Of a DNA stretch of 43,866 nt, positions 25,840 through 34,849 are shown piece by piece (within the stretch, counting starts at the first letter, position 1; each line of letters starts with the position of its first letter). A program made the position numbers and the translations under genes. The notes under the pieces were generated by a model. It made no database searches, was not told the DNA's origin, and worked only from the letters and a program-made list of their open reading frames with translations. The stretch spans positions 1-43,866 of the forward strand of contig JAHZLH010000061.1 of NCBI GenBank assembly GCA_022599915.1, in the 5' to 3' direction. Origin of the DNA: Actinomycetes bacterium (GTDB lineage Bacteria > Actinomycetota > Actinomycetes > S36-B12 > GCA-2699445).

Positions 25840-26883
25840 ATGTCGGCTCCTCTCCTTGACGCGCTACATCGCTATCCGCCGTCGGAGCGACCCGCTCTCA
25901 CTGGTCAACTGGCGGAATGGACGACAACCCAACCACTTGCTGGCGTCTCGGTGCTGTCGGCAACTCCGGTGTTCCACAACACGGTGGCCGCTCACCACAT
26001 CCTCCTTTCCGCTGGCGCCAAACTCACTGTCGGAGTCTCCCCGGAACTCCCCCGCGACCGTGAGGCGATTGCAGTGCTACAGGCCGCTGGCGTTCCTGTC
26101 GTGGATCCCACAACCGCGAGCCAACGAATCTTCGACGTGGTGACGGACTGCGCCGGAGTTTTTCGCAGGTCGCCCAGCCGCTGCGGCTATGTTGAACTCA
26201 CGAAATCGGGCGCCGCCTATTACCGCGAGAGTTCGGCACCGGTGGTGCTCGCGGATGCCGGTCGAGTTAAGCGCATCGAAACCGAACTGGGCACCAGCGA
26301 TGGTTTTGTGCGAGCGCTCAGTCGCTTCGGCTATCCCGACGTCGCCGGGCGGCGACTAGTCGTCTTTGGCGGTGGCAAAGTTGGCTCAGGAATTGCCCGC
26401 CGCTGTCAATCAGCTGGTGCACAGGTTGCCGTCATTGACCACTCGGGCGCCGCACTATCAGCCGAGGGCTGGCAAACCGTCGATCTGGCAAATACCGACG
26501 CTGTCCGTTCTTCTATAACCGCAGCCTGGTGCATCGTGACTGCCACCGGCGAAACGAGCGCTCTGGGCCAGTGGGCACCGGACCTCCTCGACAGTTCAGC
26601 GCTGTTAACGAACATGGGGGTGGCCGATGAGTTTGGCCCAGCAGTGCCAGCAGATCGGGTTCTCCATGGCAAAGTGCCACTGAACTTCGTGCTCACGGAA
26701 CCCACGCGGATGCGCTACCTCGATCCGATCTTGGCGCTAGTCAATGCAGCCACTGTCGCACTCACTACCGGATCGGTCCCACCAGGTATGCATCCGCCCG
26801 CGGTGGATATTGAGGAGCCGATTCTGTCGTTCCTGACCGGAAGCGCCGTCGCCCGCGAGGTACCAAGTTTGCTCCGGAGCTGA
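25840..26883 (+). CDS. S-adenosylhomocysteine hydrolase-like NAD-binding protein
   Basis: 347 residues, shorter than true SAH hydrolase (about 430-490). The fold order matches: an N-terminal segment (FHNTVAAHHILLSAGAKLT), a Rossmann loop (VFGGGKVGSGIARRC with the acidic residue of AVIDHSG), and a C-terminal part with RYLDPILALVNA like the end of SAH hydrolases. The usual catalytic blocks of SAH hydrolase are not recognisable, so a different substrate or a regulatory role is likely. It could instead belong to the wider 2-hydroxyacid/alanine dehydrogenase-like group. It is followed by the NhaC gene with its own promoter. Confidence 0.6.
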   Translation: MSAPLLDALHRYPPSERPALTGQLAEWTTTQPLAGVSVLSATPVFHNTVAAHHILLSAGAKLTVGVSPELPRDREAIAVLQAAGVPVVDPTTASQRIFDVVTDCAGVFRRSPSRCGYVELTKSGAAYYRESSAPVVLADAGRVKRIETELGTSDGFVRALSRFGYPDVAGRRLVVFGGGKVGSGIARRCQSAGAQVAVIDHSGAALSAEGWQTVDLANTDAVRSSITAAWCIVTATGETSALGQWAPDLLDSSALLTNMGVADEFGPAVPADRVLHGKVPLNFVLTEPTRMRYLDPILALVNAATVALTTGSVPPGMHPPAVDIEEPILSFLTGSAVAREVPSLLRS

Positions 26884-26891
26884 TCTGAGCT

Positions 26892-26930
26892 AGTTGTCGA
26901 GGTGACAACTCGGTGTCACTGCACTAGCGT
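26892..26930 (+). promoter_or_regulatory. Promoter and overlapping operator of the NhaC gene
   Basis: -35 GTGACA (26902-26907), 17-base spacer, -10 TAGCGT (26925-26930). The -35 lies inside the inverted repeat AGTTGTC-N5-GACAACT (26892-26910), a likely repressor or activator site. The dyad could also act as a weak terminator of the preceding gene. Confidence 0.6.
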
Positions 26931-26965
26931 GCGAAATTGCCCCACCCGTGGTCATCGGAGTCAGC

Positions 26966-28546
26966 ATGGTTGTCCCCAGCGACGCGCAACCCGCGCCTAA
27001 GAAGCCGAGCCTGTTCGATGCGCTGGTGCCCGTGATCTTCCTGATGATCTCGCTGGCCTTTGCCATCGTCATCTACGGTGACAACGCTATCGGCGGGCCG
27101 GTGCAGGTCTCGCTGTTCTTGTCCGCCATCGTCGCCGGATTGATGGGCTACAAGAACAGTCACTCGATTACCCGCATGAGCAAAGCGGCAGTAGACAGTA
27201 TTGCCACCGCTATGGGGGCGATCTTCATCCTGTTTGCGGTAGGTGCGTTGATCGGCACCTGGAATATGTCTGGAACGATCGCGACCATGACTTCCTGGGG
27301 AATCCAGGTGCTCAATCCGAACTGGTTCTATCTCACCGCAGCTATCATCTGCGGCCTGATCGCTCTGGGCATCGGCAGCGCATGGACCGTGATGGGAACT
27401 ATCGGTGTCGCGCTGATCGCTATCTCTGAGGCACTCGGGATCAACTCTGCGGCTGCTGCTGGTGCCGTGATCTCCGGTGCCTATTTCGGCGACAAGATGT
27501 CACCGCTGTCCGAGACCACAAACTTGGCTCCCGCGATATCCGGTACCGACCTGTATACGCATATCCGCTCGATGATGGTCACCACGATTCCCGCCATCCT
27601 GATCGCGCTTGGGCTGTTCGCATTCTTCGGATTGAGACAGGACGCCCGCGGCGACATTCCGGTGGATACGGCCGTCGAGGCCATCGAGAAGTACTACACC
27701 ACCGGCATCATCACCCTCATACCACTGGCAGCGGTGATCTGGTTGGCGGTCAAACGCACGCCGCCGACGCTTGCCATTATCACCGGGGCCTTGCTCGGCG
27801 GCATTATCGCGATCATCTTCCAGACCGATCGTGTCATCGAGTTTGCGCAGTCCTCCCGATTGGATGCCGAGGCAGAGCCCGTCGGTAACACGCTGAACCT
27901 CATCGAAGGCGTCTGGGACGCGATGGCGATCGGCTACACGGTCGAGACCGAATTCCCAGCGTTGAACGATTTGCTGTCCGGCGGTGGCATGGAAAGCATG
28001 CTCAACACGATCTGGCTGATCATGGTGGCGCTGGCCTTCGGCGGCATTATGAATATCACCGGATTCCTCGGTCGTCTGATTGAGCCGCTGAAGAAGCGCG
28101 CGAAGACCGACCGGGGCGCCATGGTCGCCACCGGCACCACGGCCATCGGTATCAACGTCTTGGCGGCCGACCAGTACTTAGCCATCGTGCTCACCGGCAA
28201 CGTATATAAGTACGACTTTCGTCAGCGTGGCATCGCACCGCAATCGTTGTCCCGACAGATTGAGGACACTGCTACCGTCACCTCACCCCTGATTCCGTGG
28301 AATAGTTGCGGCGCCTATGCGGCGGGTGTGTTGGGTGTGGAGACGATTGCCTACTTCCCGTGGTGTTTCTTCAACTTAATCAACCCGATCCTGTCGTTCA
28401 CCTACGCGCTGTTGGGCTTCCAGATCAAGAAGATTCCCCCTGATGAGCAAGTGGCAGAAAGCCCTAAGGACACTGACTTCTACGGCGTGAGCGGCCAAGA
28501 CGGTGCGGAAGTTCCGCTGGGAGACGAGTCCAAACCTGAGCATTAG
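26966..28546 (+). CDS. nhaC: NhaC-family sodium/proton antiporter
   Basis: 526 residues with about eleven to thirteen membrane segments. NhaC marks include LIALGIGSAWTVMGTIG, SGAYFGDKMSPLSETTNLAP and the C-terminal repeat with DTATVTSPLIPWNSCGAY. It exports Na+ in exchange for protons. GGAG five bases before the ATG at 26966 fixes the start; an earlier in-frame codon at 26948 is less likely. A promoter with an overlapping dyad lies just upstream, so expression is probably regulated, possibly by salt or pH. Confidence 0.88.
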   Translation: MVVPSDAQPAPKKPSLFDALVPVIFLMISLAFAIVIYGDNAIGGPVQVSLFLSAIVAGLMGYKNSHSITRMSKAAVDSIATAMGAIFILFAVGALIGTWNMSGTIATMTSWGIQVLNPNWFYLTAAIICGLIALGIGSAWTVMGTIGVALIAISEALGINSAAAAGAVISGAYFGDKMSPLSETTNLAPAISGTDLYTHIRSMMVTTIPAILIALGLFAFFGLRQDARGDIPVDTAVEAIEKYYTTGIITLIPLAAVIWLAVKRTPPTLAIITGALLGGIIAIIFQTDRVIEFAQSSRLDAEAEPVGNTLNLIEGVWDAMAIGYTVETEFPALNDLLSGGGMESMLNTIWLIMVALAFGGIMNITGFLGRLIEPLKKRAKTDRGAMVATGTTAIGINVLAADQYLAIVLTGNVYKYDFRQRGIAPQSLSRQIEDTATVTSPLIPWNSCGAYAAGVLGVETIAYFPWCFFNLINPILSFTYALLGFQIKKIPPDEQVAESPKDTDFYGVSGQDGAEVPLGDESKPEH

Positions 28547-28553
28547 TCTGTGC

Positions 28554-29183
28554 TCAGTCAATCGAGTCCGGGTCACCGCCCAGTAATCGCATGAGTTGCA
28601 CCGCGTCCTCGGTACCTGCCTTGGTCTGCTCCAGCAGTTCCGACGTTGTGGCGACCTGCAAGAGTTTCACTCGGTCCAAATCACCAAGTGGTGCCAGTGC
28701 TGCCAGCTGCCATGCGGCGGTGACTGGATCTTCGGAGAATTCAAAATCGGCGGGAATGTCATCGCCTGACTCGGCAGCCGCTAGTTGTGCCGCCGCCCGA
28801 ACTTCCTGCTCAACCTCCTGCAGGGCTAGGCGATCCGCCTCGTCCCACGTCAGCGCGTCGAGGTCAGTCACTTCAGCTCGCGGATAGGGGTCATCCGGCA
28901 GCCACTCCTGGATACGAATTCGACGCGTTCCCAGCCCGACGATCACCATGCAATCCGCTAGTGCTTCACAGGCAATGATCCGAGCCATAGTGCCGACCTC
29001 AAACCGCTGGTCACCACCACCGACTTCACTCCCCCGCTCGATCAGGACCACGCCGAACTCTGGCTGCTCTGACTCCAAAAGTTGACCCAACATTTGCAGA
29101 TAGCGCGCCTCAAAAATCCGCAGTGGCAGTGGCGCGTGCGGCAGCAGTGCTGATCCCAGCGGAAACATCGGAACAACTGACAT
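28554..29183 (-). CDS. LON substrate-binding domain protein
   Basis: About 209 residues, starting MSVVPMFPLGSALLPHAPLPLRIFEARYL, the hallmark of the N-terminal domain of Lon protease as a stand-alone protein. EFGVVLIERGSEVGGGD is also typical. No ATPase or peptidase part is present. Such stand-alone proteins are widespread; function is unknown, with protein quality control a guess. The start is the ATG at 29183; a TTG four codons upstream is also possible. It converges on the NhaC gene with a seven-base gap. Confidence 0.88.
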   Translation of the reverse strand: MSVVPMFPLGSALLPHAPLPLRIFEARYLQMLGQLLESEQPEFGVVLIERGSEVGGGDQRFEVGTMARIIACEALADCMVIVGLGTRRIRIQEWLPDDPYPRAEVTDLDALTWDEADRLALQEVEQEVRAAAQLAAAESGDDIPADFEFSEDPVTAAWQLAALAPLGDLDRVKLLQVATTSELLEQTKAGTEDAVQLMRLLGGDPDSID

Positions 29184-29321
29184 GCTGCTAGCCAATCACC
29201 GAGCGGGCCGGGCAGCAACCGACAGCGGGATCAACAACCCGGGTGCCGGGTATACCGCTGGCTCTCCTAGCCAGTTCCGCGCAGCGCGCAGCTCACTCGA
29301 TAGTCACTCAACTAGTGGCGG

Positions 29322-30362
29322 TCAACGGCACGACACCCGCGGCTTCGGCTTCACCTTCCAGGTGCGCTGCCACGTTCTCTTGGTGTAGCCGCTGCCCTTG
29401 ACGGTGATCTTGGCGGTGTATTTCAACCCAGCGCTGCACACTGGCTTCACCATCACCCGGCCCCACTTCTTGTTGGCCTTGATGCCGCACAGCCGTTTGC
29501 TGGCCTTGCCCTTGAGTTTCTTGCCGGGCTGGGAACACCTGACCTGCACCTTGGCGATATTGGCGTTGGTCGTGACCTTACGCACCACCTTGGTTGTCTT
29601 GCCTACCTTGAGTTTCTTCTGCTTGCCCATTGCCTTGACCTTGAGCGACGCCTTCGGCGCCACGATCGGCTCGGGTGTCGGCGTGGGCGCCACGATCGGC
29701 TCAGCTGTCGGGGTCGGCGCCGTGATTGGCGGCGCCGTGGTTGGCGGCGTGACCGGCGTGGGCACTGCCTTAGTCGCTAGTTGAATCTTGCCGACCGTGA
29801 TGGGCAGGCCGGAGAACAGTTTGCTGGGTTGGGCCCCCCACACCACTGATGGCACGCTAGTTGGCGAGAACACGACGTGGGGGCCGCACATGCCGTCCCA
29901 ATCGATGCCGCCATTGTCGAAGAAGCAACTGCCTACCTGACCCGTGCTGGTCAGATCTTGCGGTGCAGCGAAAGTTTTCGAGTTCGCTGGTCGGGTCGCC
30001 GCCTGCACAGTAGCGGCACCACTTGCGGTGCGTCGCCACACCGCCGTGGTCGTGCCATCTTCACCAGCTGCTAGATCCAGCCACGGAATCTGACCCCCCG
30101 CACTCGACACCTGGGCTGCGGCACCAAAGTCAGCAGCTCCTGTCGCGCGAGTACGCACATCCACCACTGTCGAGGAACCCGAAAACTGGGTCCCACTTAT
30201 CGACGCCACCGTCAACGAACCGTCCGGCCCGTAACTAGCCACCGGCGCATAACCAACCCCGATATCCTTCACCGCCGCAAAGTTCGCTGCTCCCTTTGCT
30301 TTGGTGGCCACCTGCACCAGCTGCGGATTACCTAACTCTGCCTGAGCACTCGACAGCGTCAC
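29322..30362 (-). CDS. C-terminal part of a split exported repeat protein
   Basis: 346 residues in the frame opening with a GTG that overlaps the stop of the upstream half (GTGA, 30359-30362). It continues the beta-propeller-like repeats of the first half (VQVATKAKGAANF, VDVRTRATGAADF), then a Pro/Thr linker with repeated EPIVAPTPT units. It ends in a Lys-rich domain with Cys residues (KVQVRCSQPGKK, MVKPVCSAG, ending RVSCR). A 26-bp tandem duplication at 30335-30386 separates it from the N-terminal half. Removing one copy restores a single frame of 634 codons. Re-initiation at the GTG could still make this half, but without a signal peptide. Confidence 0.75.
   Translation of the reverse strand: MTLSSAQAELGNPQLVQVATKAKGAANFAAVKDIGVGYAPVASYGPDGSLTVASISGTQFSGSSTVVDVRTRATGAADFGAAAQVSSAGGQIPWLDLAAGEDGTTTAVWRRTASGAATVQAATRPANSKTFAAPQDLTSTGQVGSCFFDNGGIDWDGMCGPHVVFSPTSVPSVVWGAQPSKLFSGLPITVGKIQLATKAVPTPVTPPTTAPPITAPTPTAEPIVAPTPTPEPIVAPKASLKVKAMGKQKKLKVGKTTKVVRKVTTNANIAKVQVRCSQPGKKLKGKASKRLCGIKANKKWGRVMVKPVCSAGLKYTAKITVKGSGYTKRTWQRTWKVKPKPRVSCR
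29656..29721 (-). repeat. 30-bp repeats coding the Pro/Thr linker
   Basis: GGCGCCACGATCGGCTC-type units recur with a 30-base period (copies at 29656 and 29686, a degenerate one at 29716), coding ten-residue PEPIVAPTPT-like repeats. Confidence 0.6.
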
Positions 30363-30386
30363 TCTGCCTGAGCACTCGACAGCGTC
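30335..30386. repeat. Perfect 26-bp tandem duplication that breaks a gene
   Basis: The 26 bases 30335-30360 are repeated without change at 30361-30386. As 26 is not a multiple of three, the second copy shifts the reading frame. Both flanking frames end or begin with the same peptide, TLSSAQAE. Confidence 0.9.
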
Positions 30387-31249
30387 CAGACCACAGCAAC
30401 AGCCCCATCGTCACTCACCGCTAACTCCGGCCAGTCCATGTCAGCCCCAGAAACGGTTTCCGGGGCAGCAAACTTCTCCGCCCCAGCAGCCCGGGTGACC
30501 GCCTTCATCGTGGAACCCACAACGTTAAATGTCGCCACCAACAGCACCAACGAGTTATCCGGTAAATACGCAATATCGCTTGGGGCAGCCGGGTCCGCGA
30601 TCTCGCCGCCGACTGACCCGCCAACCGCTACGAAACTCGACGCACCGGCCACCCGAGTCGCCGCCTTCGCCCGATCGACAACTCCGCCACCATCGTTTTC
30701 GCTCCACGCGACCGTGGTATCCCCCGACGGTCCATACGCCGGCAACGGCACACCACACTGCAACCCCGCGTTCGGATCACACGTCCCCACAACACCCTGA
30801 GCAGAAAAACTCGACGCACCAGCCCCCCGCGTCGAATACTCAATCCTGGTCGGCGTATTACCCGAGGCATATCGTTGCCACGCCACCGTCACCGCACCAG
30901 CAGCACTCACCGCCACCCGCGGATGATTCACTTCCTCACCCGCAGCCGACACCGTCACTGGCGCAGAGAAATCACTCGCCCCGGCAGCCTTCACCGCCAC
31001 CCGAATATGAGTGTCGTTCTGAGCATCGATACCCGTACCTGCCAACCACGCAATCGCCATCGTGCCATCCGCACCAGCAGCCACACTCGGCGCGTAACCA
31101 CCCGCACTAGACACATCACTCGCCGGTAGACCCCAGTTGATGCTGTCGGCTTCGACGGCTCCTGCCGTTGCTAGTGGAGTAAGCAGCAGAGCAGCGACCG
31201 CGCCGCCGACTGCCCCTACCTTGACTCTCAGACTCCGCGTGTACCCCAT
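30359..31249 (-). CDS. N-terminal part of a split exported repeat protein
   Basis: 296 residues. A signal peptide (MGYTRSLRVKVGAVGGAVAA, cut near AGAVEA) is followed by about five 45-60-residue repeats with the pattern AGASxFSAPxxVS...G...P.VA..A.G...VAW, resembling a secreted beta-propeller. GAGGAG before the ATG at 31249 fixes the start. The frame ends at TGA (30359-30361) inside a tandem duplication, and the natural continuation is the next gene. The ancestral product was about 633 residues, probably surface-located. Whether the break is a real mutation, a reversible switch or an assembly error cannot be told from here. Confidence 0.8.
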   Translation of the reverse strand: MGYTRSLRVKVGAVGGAVAALLLTPLATAGAVEADSINWGLPASDVSSAGGYAPSVAAGADGTMAIAWLAGTGIDAQNDTHIRVAVKAAGASDFSAPVTVSAAGEEVNHPRVAVSAAGAVTVAWQRYASGNTPTRIEYSTRGAGASSFSAQGVVGTCDPNAGLQCGVPLPAYGPSGDTTVAWSENDGGGVVDRAKAATRVAGASSFVAVGGSVGGEIADPAAPSDIAYLPDNSLVLLVATFNVVGSTMKAVTRAAGAEKFAAPETVSGADMDWPELAVSDDGAVAVVWTLSSAQAE

Positions 31250-31464
31250 ACGACTCTCCTCTGCCCATCCACCTTGAGTCGCTGCTCCCTAGCCACGCCA
31301 CTAGAAATGGCCGTTCTTGAGCAAGTCTTGAGGTTCGACGCCCACTCCTCGGCTCATGAGCGCTTACCCGCCTAGGGCCCGTCGGGGTCGCCTAGTAGTT
31401 ACTGGCGAGCCAGAGTCGGTGGTCACTAGGCCACATGAGGAACTGACCACTAGCCCCCTGACTG

Positions 31465-31992
31465 CTACACCCCGATGGATGACTCCCACACGTATCGCTG
31501 GACTGTGGCGGAGTTGTAGAGCGGGTGGCGAGGATGGCCGGCTGTCGTGACTCCTTGGGACCAGCAGCGATAGGGCGCCAGCATTCGGTGAACCTGCGCG
31601 ACCCGATCAGCGAAACCTGACACTCGCTCCCCGGCTGCTCCCCAGGCCAACAGAATCTGATCCCCCTCCCGTGCCGCCGTGCGGATCGCGGCATCATTGC
31701 CCGGACCCACCGGGTCTTGTGTGGCCAGTAGCCCAGCCGGGTCAGTACTGCGGAAGCCGTAAAGATTGACCAAAACGAAACCGCCGTGACCCAACTGCTT
31801 CGCCAACCCGGTCACCCGCCTCGTGGTGGCATCCTCGCGAAACCGGTCTGCGGTGGATGGGTTCAGTCCGACCACCGCCAAGGTGCTGCCCTGCTGCCAG
31901 CGTCGAGAGAGTCGATAGCGATAGCGACGACGAGAATCATCTGCCGGGCGACTACTCACGGGTTCCCGCACATCTAGCAGTGTGACTGCCAC
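31465..31992 (-). CDS. DUF1643 family protein
   Basis: About 175 residues. The signature region is RYRYRLSRRW, LAVVGLNPSTAD, EDATTRRVTGLAKQLG, VLVNLYGFRSTDP and GPGNDAAI, typical of DUF1643, a family of unknown function often found alone or near phage-type genes. The start is uncertain: GTG codons at 31992, 31971 and 31959 are candidates, none with a good ribosome site. The open frame continues to 32244 but would overlap the acyltransferase gene. Confidence 0.75.
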   Translation of the reverse strand: MAVTLLDVREPVSSRPADDSRRRYRYRLSRRWQQGSTLAVVGLNPSTADRFREDATTRRVTGLAKQLGHGGFVLVNLYGFRSTDPAGLLATQDPVGPGNDAAIRTAAREGDQILLAWGAAGERVSGFADRVAQVHRMLAPYRCWSQGVTTAGHPRHPLYNSATVQRYVWESSIGV

Positions 31993-32129
31993 GCGGTGCT
32001 CACACCAACCGCAGACAACCAGATCTACTCGAATCTGGCCGGCCAGTACTCTGCCAAACAGCGCGCAAGCAGCCCTCGGATTGCGTAGGGTGACTAACGC
32101 TCCCAGCGGGCGCCAAGAGAGGACTTCAG

Positions 32130-33524
32130 ATGACGGACACCAAGCAGCGGCTTTCCGGTCTCGACTACCAGTTCTTGGGGATCGAAGATAAAAGTCAGAC
32201 TCACATGCACATCGGCAGTCTGCTGACTTTCGAAGGGCCGTCACCGGGTCAGCAGGAACTGCGCGACTTCATCGCTTCCCGAATCAGTTTGGTGCCCCGG
32301 TTCCGCCAGCGGATCATGTCCACCTCGGTGGACACCGGCAAGCCTTACTGGATTGATGATCCGGACTTCAATCTGGAGAATCACGTCGTGGCCGTAGCGC
32401 TGCCGGCTCCTGGTAACCGCGAGGACTTGGAAAAGCTGGCGGGTGAGTTCTTCTCCACCCGGTTGGATAGAAATCAGCCGCTGTGGCGGATGTGCTACGT
32501 CGAAGGCCTGCCAGGCGATCAGTGGGCCTTGATCATGAAAATGCATCACTGCATGGTGGACGGCCTCGGAGCCCTCGATCTTTTCGCTGCGCTGCTGGAC
32601 CTGACGCCGGAACCCCGCGAGGTCGAAGAAGCAGAAGCATTCGAACCGGAAGAGTTGCCCGGCAAGCGACAGGCTCTCGCCGAGCAAGCCAGACGAATGA
32701 TGGATCGCGCCACCGACGCCACCAAGTCGCTGAAGTCGATGATCTCCAACCCGGATGAAGCTGGCCCCAAGATTTTCGAAGTGGCCAAAGGACTGGCAGA
32801 AACTGCGCAAGCTGCGCTGCCGTTGCCCGTCGATACGCCGCTCAACGTGGAGACTGGACCGCTGCGTGGCTTCTCCGGGACATCTCATCCCCTCTCGGAC
32901 TACAAGGCCATCAAGAATGATCTGGGCGGAACAATCAACGATGTTGTTCTGACTGTGTCAGCTGATGCGTTGGGGAGGTACCTCCGGCATCTCGGTGTCG
33001 ACACCGACGGGCTGGAGTTGCGCGCTGAAATCCCGAGTTCAGTGCGACAAGACGGTCAAGGTGGTGACAAGGGCAACATTTTCGTCGTCCTGGCAGTCCA
33101 ACTTCCTGTGGGCGAGATGCTGCCCGGAGATCGCTACCGGGCGGTGAATGACTCCATGCAGACCATCAAGGGCTCTGGGATCGCCACCGCCGTCGGCACT
33201 GTACTCAAGGCCACCGACTTCTTGCCGCCCACGTTGTTGGCGCAGACATCTCGACTGGTGTTCGGCAAGACGTTGTTCAACGTCTTAGTGAGCAACGTTC
33301 CCGGTGTGCAGTTCCCGGTCTACATGAATGGCAGTCGACTACTGAGCCTTTCGCCATTGCCGTGGGTGGGCCCGCAGCAGGCGCTGTCGGTGGCGTGCAT
33401 GTCCTACAACGGCGAACTCAGCTACGGCTTCATGTTCGACCGTGAGGTAGTCACCGAAGGCCAACTGGTCGCGGACTACTTTGACGAAGCTTTCGTCGAG
33501 TTAAAGGCATCGATCGAGGGCTAA
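32130..33524 (+). CDS. WS/DGAT: wax ester synthase/diacylglycerol acyltransferase
   Basis: 464 residues. The acyltransferase motif HHCMVDG (HHxxxDG) lies in MKMHHCMVDGLGALDLF, the N-terminus is LSGLDYQFLGIEDK, and the C-terminal PGVQFPVYMNGSRLLSL and NGELSYGFMFD blocks are typical. It joins acyl-CoA to diacylglycerol or a long alcohol, forming storage lipid at the membrane. GAGAGGACTTCAG before the ATG supports the start; a possible -10 (TAGGGT) is at 32086-32091. The gene is convergent with the YibE/F gene, 11 bases apart. Confidence 0.92.
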   Translation: MTDTKQRLSGLDYQFLGIEDKSQTHMHIGSLLTFEGPSPGQQELRDFIASRISLVPRFRQRIMSTSVDTGKPYWIDDPDFNLENHVVAVALPAPGNREDLEKLAGEFFSTRLDRNQPLWRMCYVEGLPGDQWALIMKMHHCMVDGLGALDLFAALLDLTPEPREVEEAEAFEPEELPGKRQALAEQARRMMDRATDATKSLKSMISNPDEAGPKIFEVAKGLAETAQAALPLPVDTPLNVETGPLRGFSGTSHPLSDYKAIKNDLGGTINDVVLTVSADALGRYLRHLGVDTDGLELRAEIPSSVRQDGQGGDKGNIFVVLAVQLPVGEMLPGDRYRAVNDSMQTIKGSGIATAVGTVLKATDFLPPTLLAQTSRLVFGKTLFNVLVSNVPGVQFPVYMNGSRLLSLSPLPWVGPQQALSVACMSYNGELSYGFMFDREVVTEGQLVADYFDEAFVELKASIEG

Positions 33525-33535
33525 CCAAGCCAGCG

Positions 33536-34735
33536 CTATTTGTCTGATCCCCAAAACGCAGATTCCTCGTCTGCCTCGGCTGTGCTGGCCTCGTCGACAT
33601 GCTGGTGATCAGTCAGGATGGCTGCCATTAACGCCGTGGTGATGGGAACGGCGGCGATGATGCCCAGACCACCGATCAGCGCACGAACAATCTCTTGGGC
33701 AATGACTTCGTTATTGATCGATTGCAGCAAGCCCAGGTCAGACATCGTGAGCAGGATGAACGTGGGTAGCGCCGCGCCGACATAGGCCAGGACTAGGGTG
33801 TTCACGGTCGCCGCTACGTGGTCGCGACCAACTCGCATACCGGCGCCGAACAACTGCGGCCAACGAGCCGACGGATCTGCCCGCTTTACCTCAGCGACGG
33901 CTGCTGCCTGGGTGATCGTCACATCGTCCAACACACCTAACGCGCCAATGACCACCCCTGCTAAGAACAATCCGCGGAGATCAAACTCCATTCCTTGTAG
34001 ATCAAGGAAGTACGATCCCTCATCTCCCATCCCGCTCAGCGAAACGAACCCGGTAAACAACCACGCCAAGGCGAGGGTAAGGAAAAGCGCCAAAACCGTT
34101 CCGACAATCGCGACCACTGTTCCCACATGGGGACCGTGGGCAAGGAACATGGCCACGATGGCGATAGCCGCCGTGCCCACGGCCGCGATAACCACCGGAT
34201 CCTTCCCCAACAAGATCGACGGCAGAATGAACCAGATCAGCAGAGCCATCGACGACACCAGACCTGCTAGCGCCGACACACCTTTCCATCGCGCGAACAG
34301 CACCACAGCGACCGCAAACAGGCCCGCAAGCCACAGCAGGGAGGACTGCCGATCAATATCGCTGAGTGCAAATTCGCCTGGCTCTGTGTTGCTTTCCACT
34401 AGCCACACTTGGGTTCCTACAGCTATCTCTGGGGAGTTTCGCGTCTGGAATGCATCGGTTTTAACGTTCTCCCCCGCGAAGAGGCCTTCGGCAACCTCAA
34501 TGGTTAACGTCACACAATCTTCAGCGACCGGTTTACAGTCTGAAACTTCAGTGACGGTGCCTGGGGTGCGCTCGCCTAGGGGGGTGGTGGGGACCGGTTC
34601 GGAAGGCCACAGGATGATCAGTGCCGCCGCCGTGATCACGGCCAATAATCCGATGATGAACCATAACGACCGGCGGATACTGCCACCCACCAAAGTGTCA
34701 GCGGCGTCAGCACTGTGAGAATGTTCGACACTCAT
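33536..34735 (-). CDS. YibE/F-family membrane protein
   Basis: 399 residues. One N-terminal helix is followed by an extracytosolic domain of about 90 residues containing two Cys (SDCKPVAEDC). Seven or eight further membrane segments carry the YibE/F signature (GALGVLDDVTITQAAAVAE, RVGRDHVAATVNTLVLAYVGAALP). Function is unknown; transport is suspected for the family. AGGAGAAGTC before the ATG supports the start, and an ACCCTA (TAGGGT on the minus strand, 34778-34783) could be its -10. It follows the sigma factor gene on the same strand by 114 bases. Confidence 0.88.
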   Translation of the reverse strand: MSVEHSHSADAADTLVGGSIRRSLWFIIGLLAVITAAALIILWPSEPVPTTPLGERTPGTVTEVSDCKPVAEDCVTLTIEVAEGLFAGENVKTDAFQTRNSPEIAVGTQVWLVESNTEPGEFALSDIDRQSSLLWLAGLFAVAVVLFARWKGVSALAGLVSSMALLIWFILPSILLGKDPVVIAAVGTAAIAIVAMFLAHGPHVGTVVAIVGTVLALFLTLALAWLFTGFVSLSGMGDEGSYFLDLQGMEFDLRGLFLAGVVIGALGVLDDVTITQAAAVAEVKRADPSARWPQLFGAGMRVGRDHVAATVNTLVLAYVGAALPTFILLTMSDLGLLQSINNEVIAQEIVRALIGGLGIIAAVPITTALMAAILTDHQHVDEASTAEADEESAFWGSDK

Positions 34736-34849
34736 GACTTCTCCTGCCTGACTGAACGAAGACGTCTGTTGTGAACCACCCTACTTTGTCAATCGGGCAG
34801 GCAAACAGATCCGAGATTGCGTTTGGCGAAGTTGCGGCAGGGATGCGCT

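Noticed and set aside
31993-32244. Longer N-terminus for the DUF1643 protein
   Set aside because: It would overlap the first 115 bases of the acyltransferase gene, which has a good ribosome site, and its residues do not match the family.
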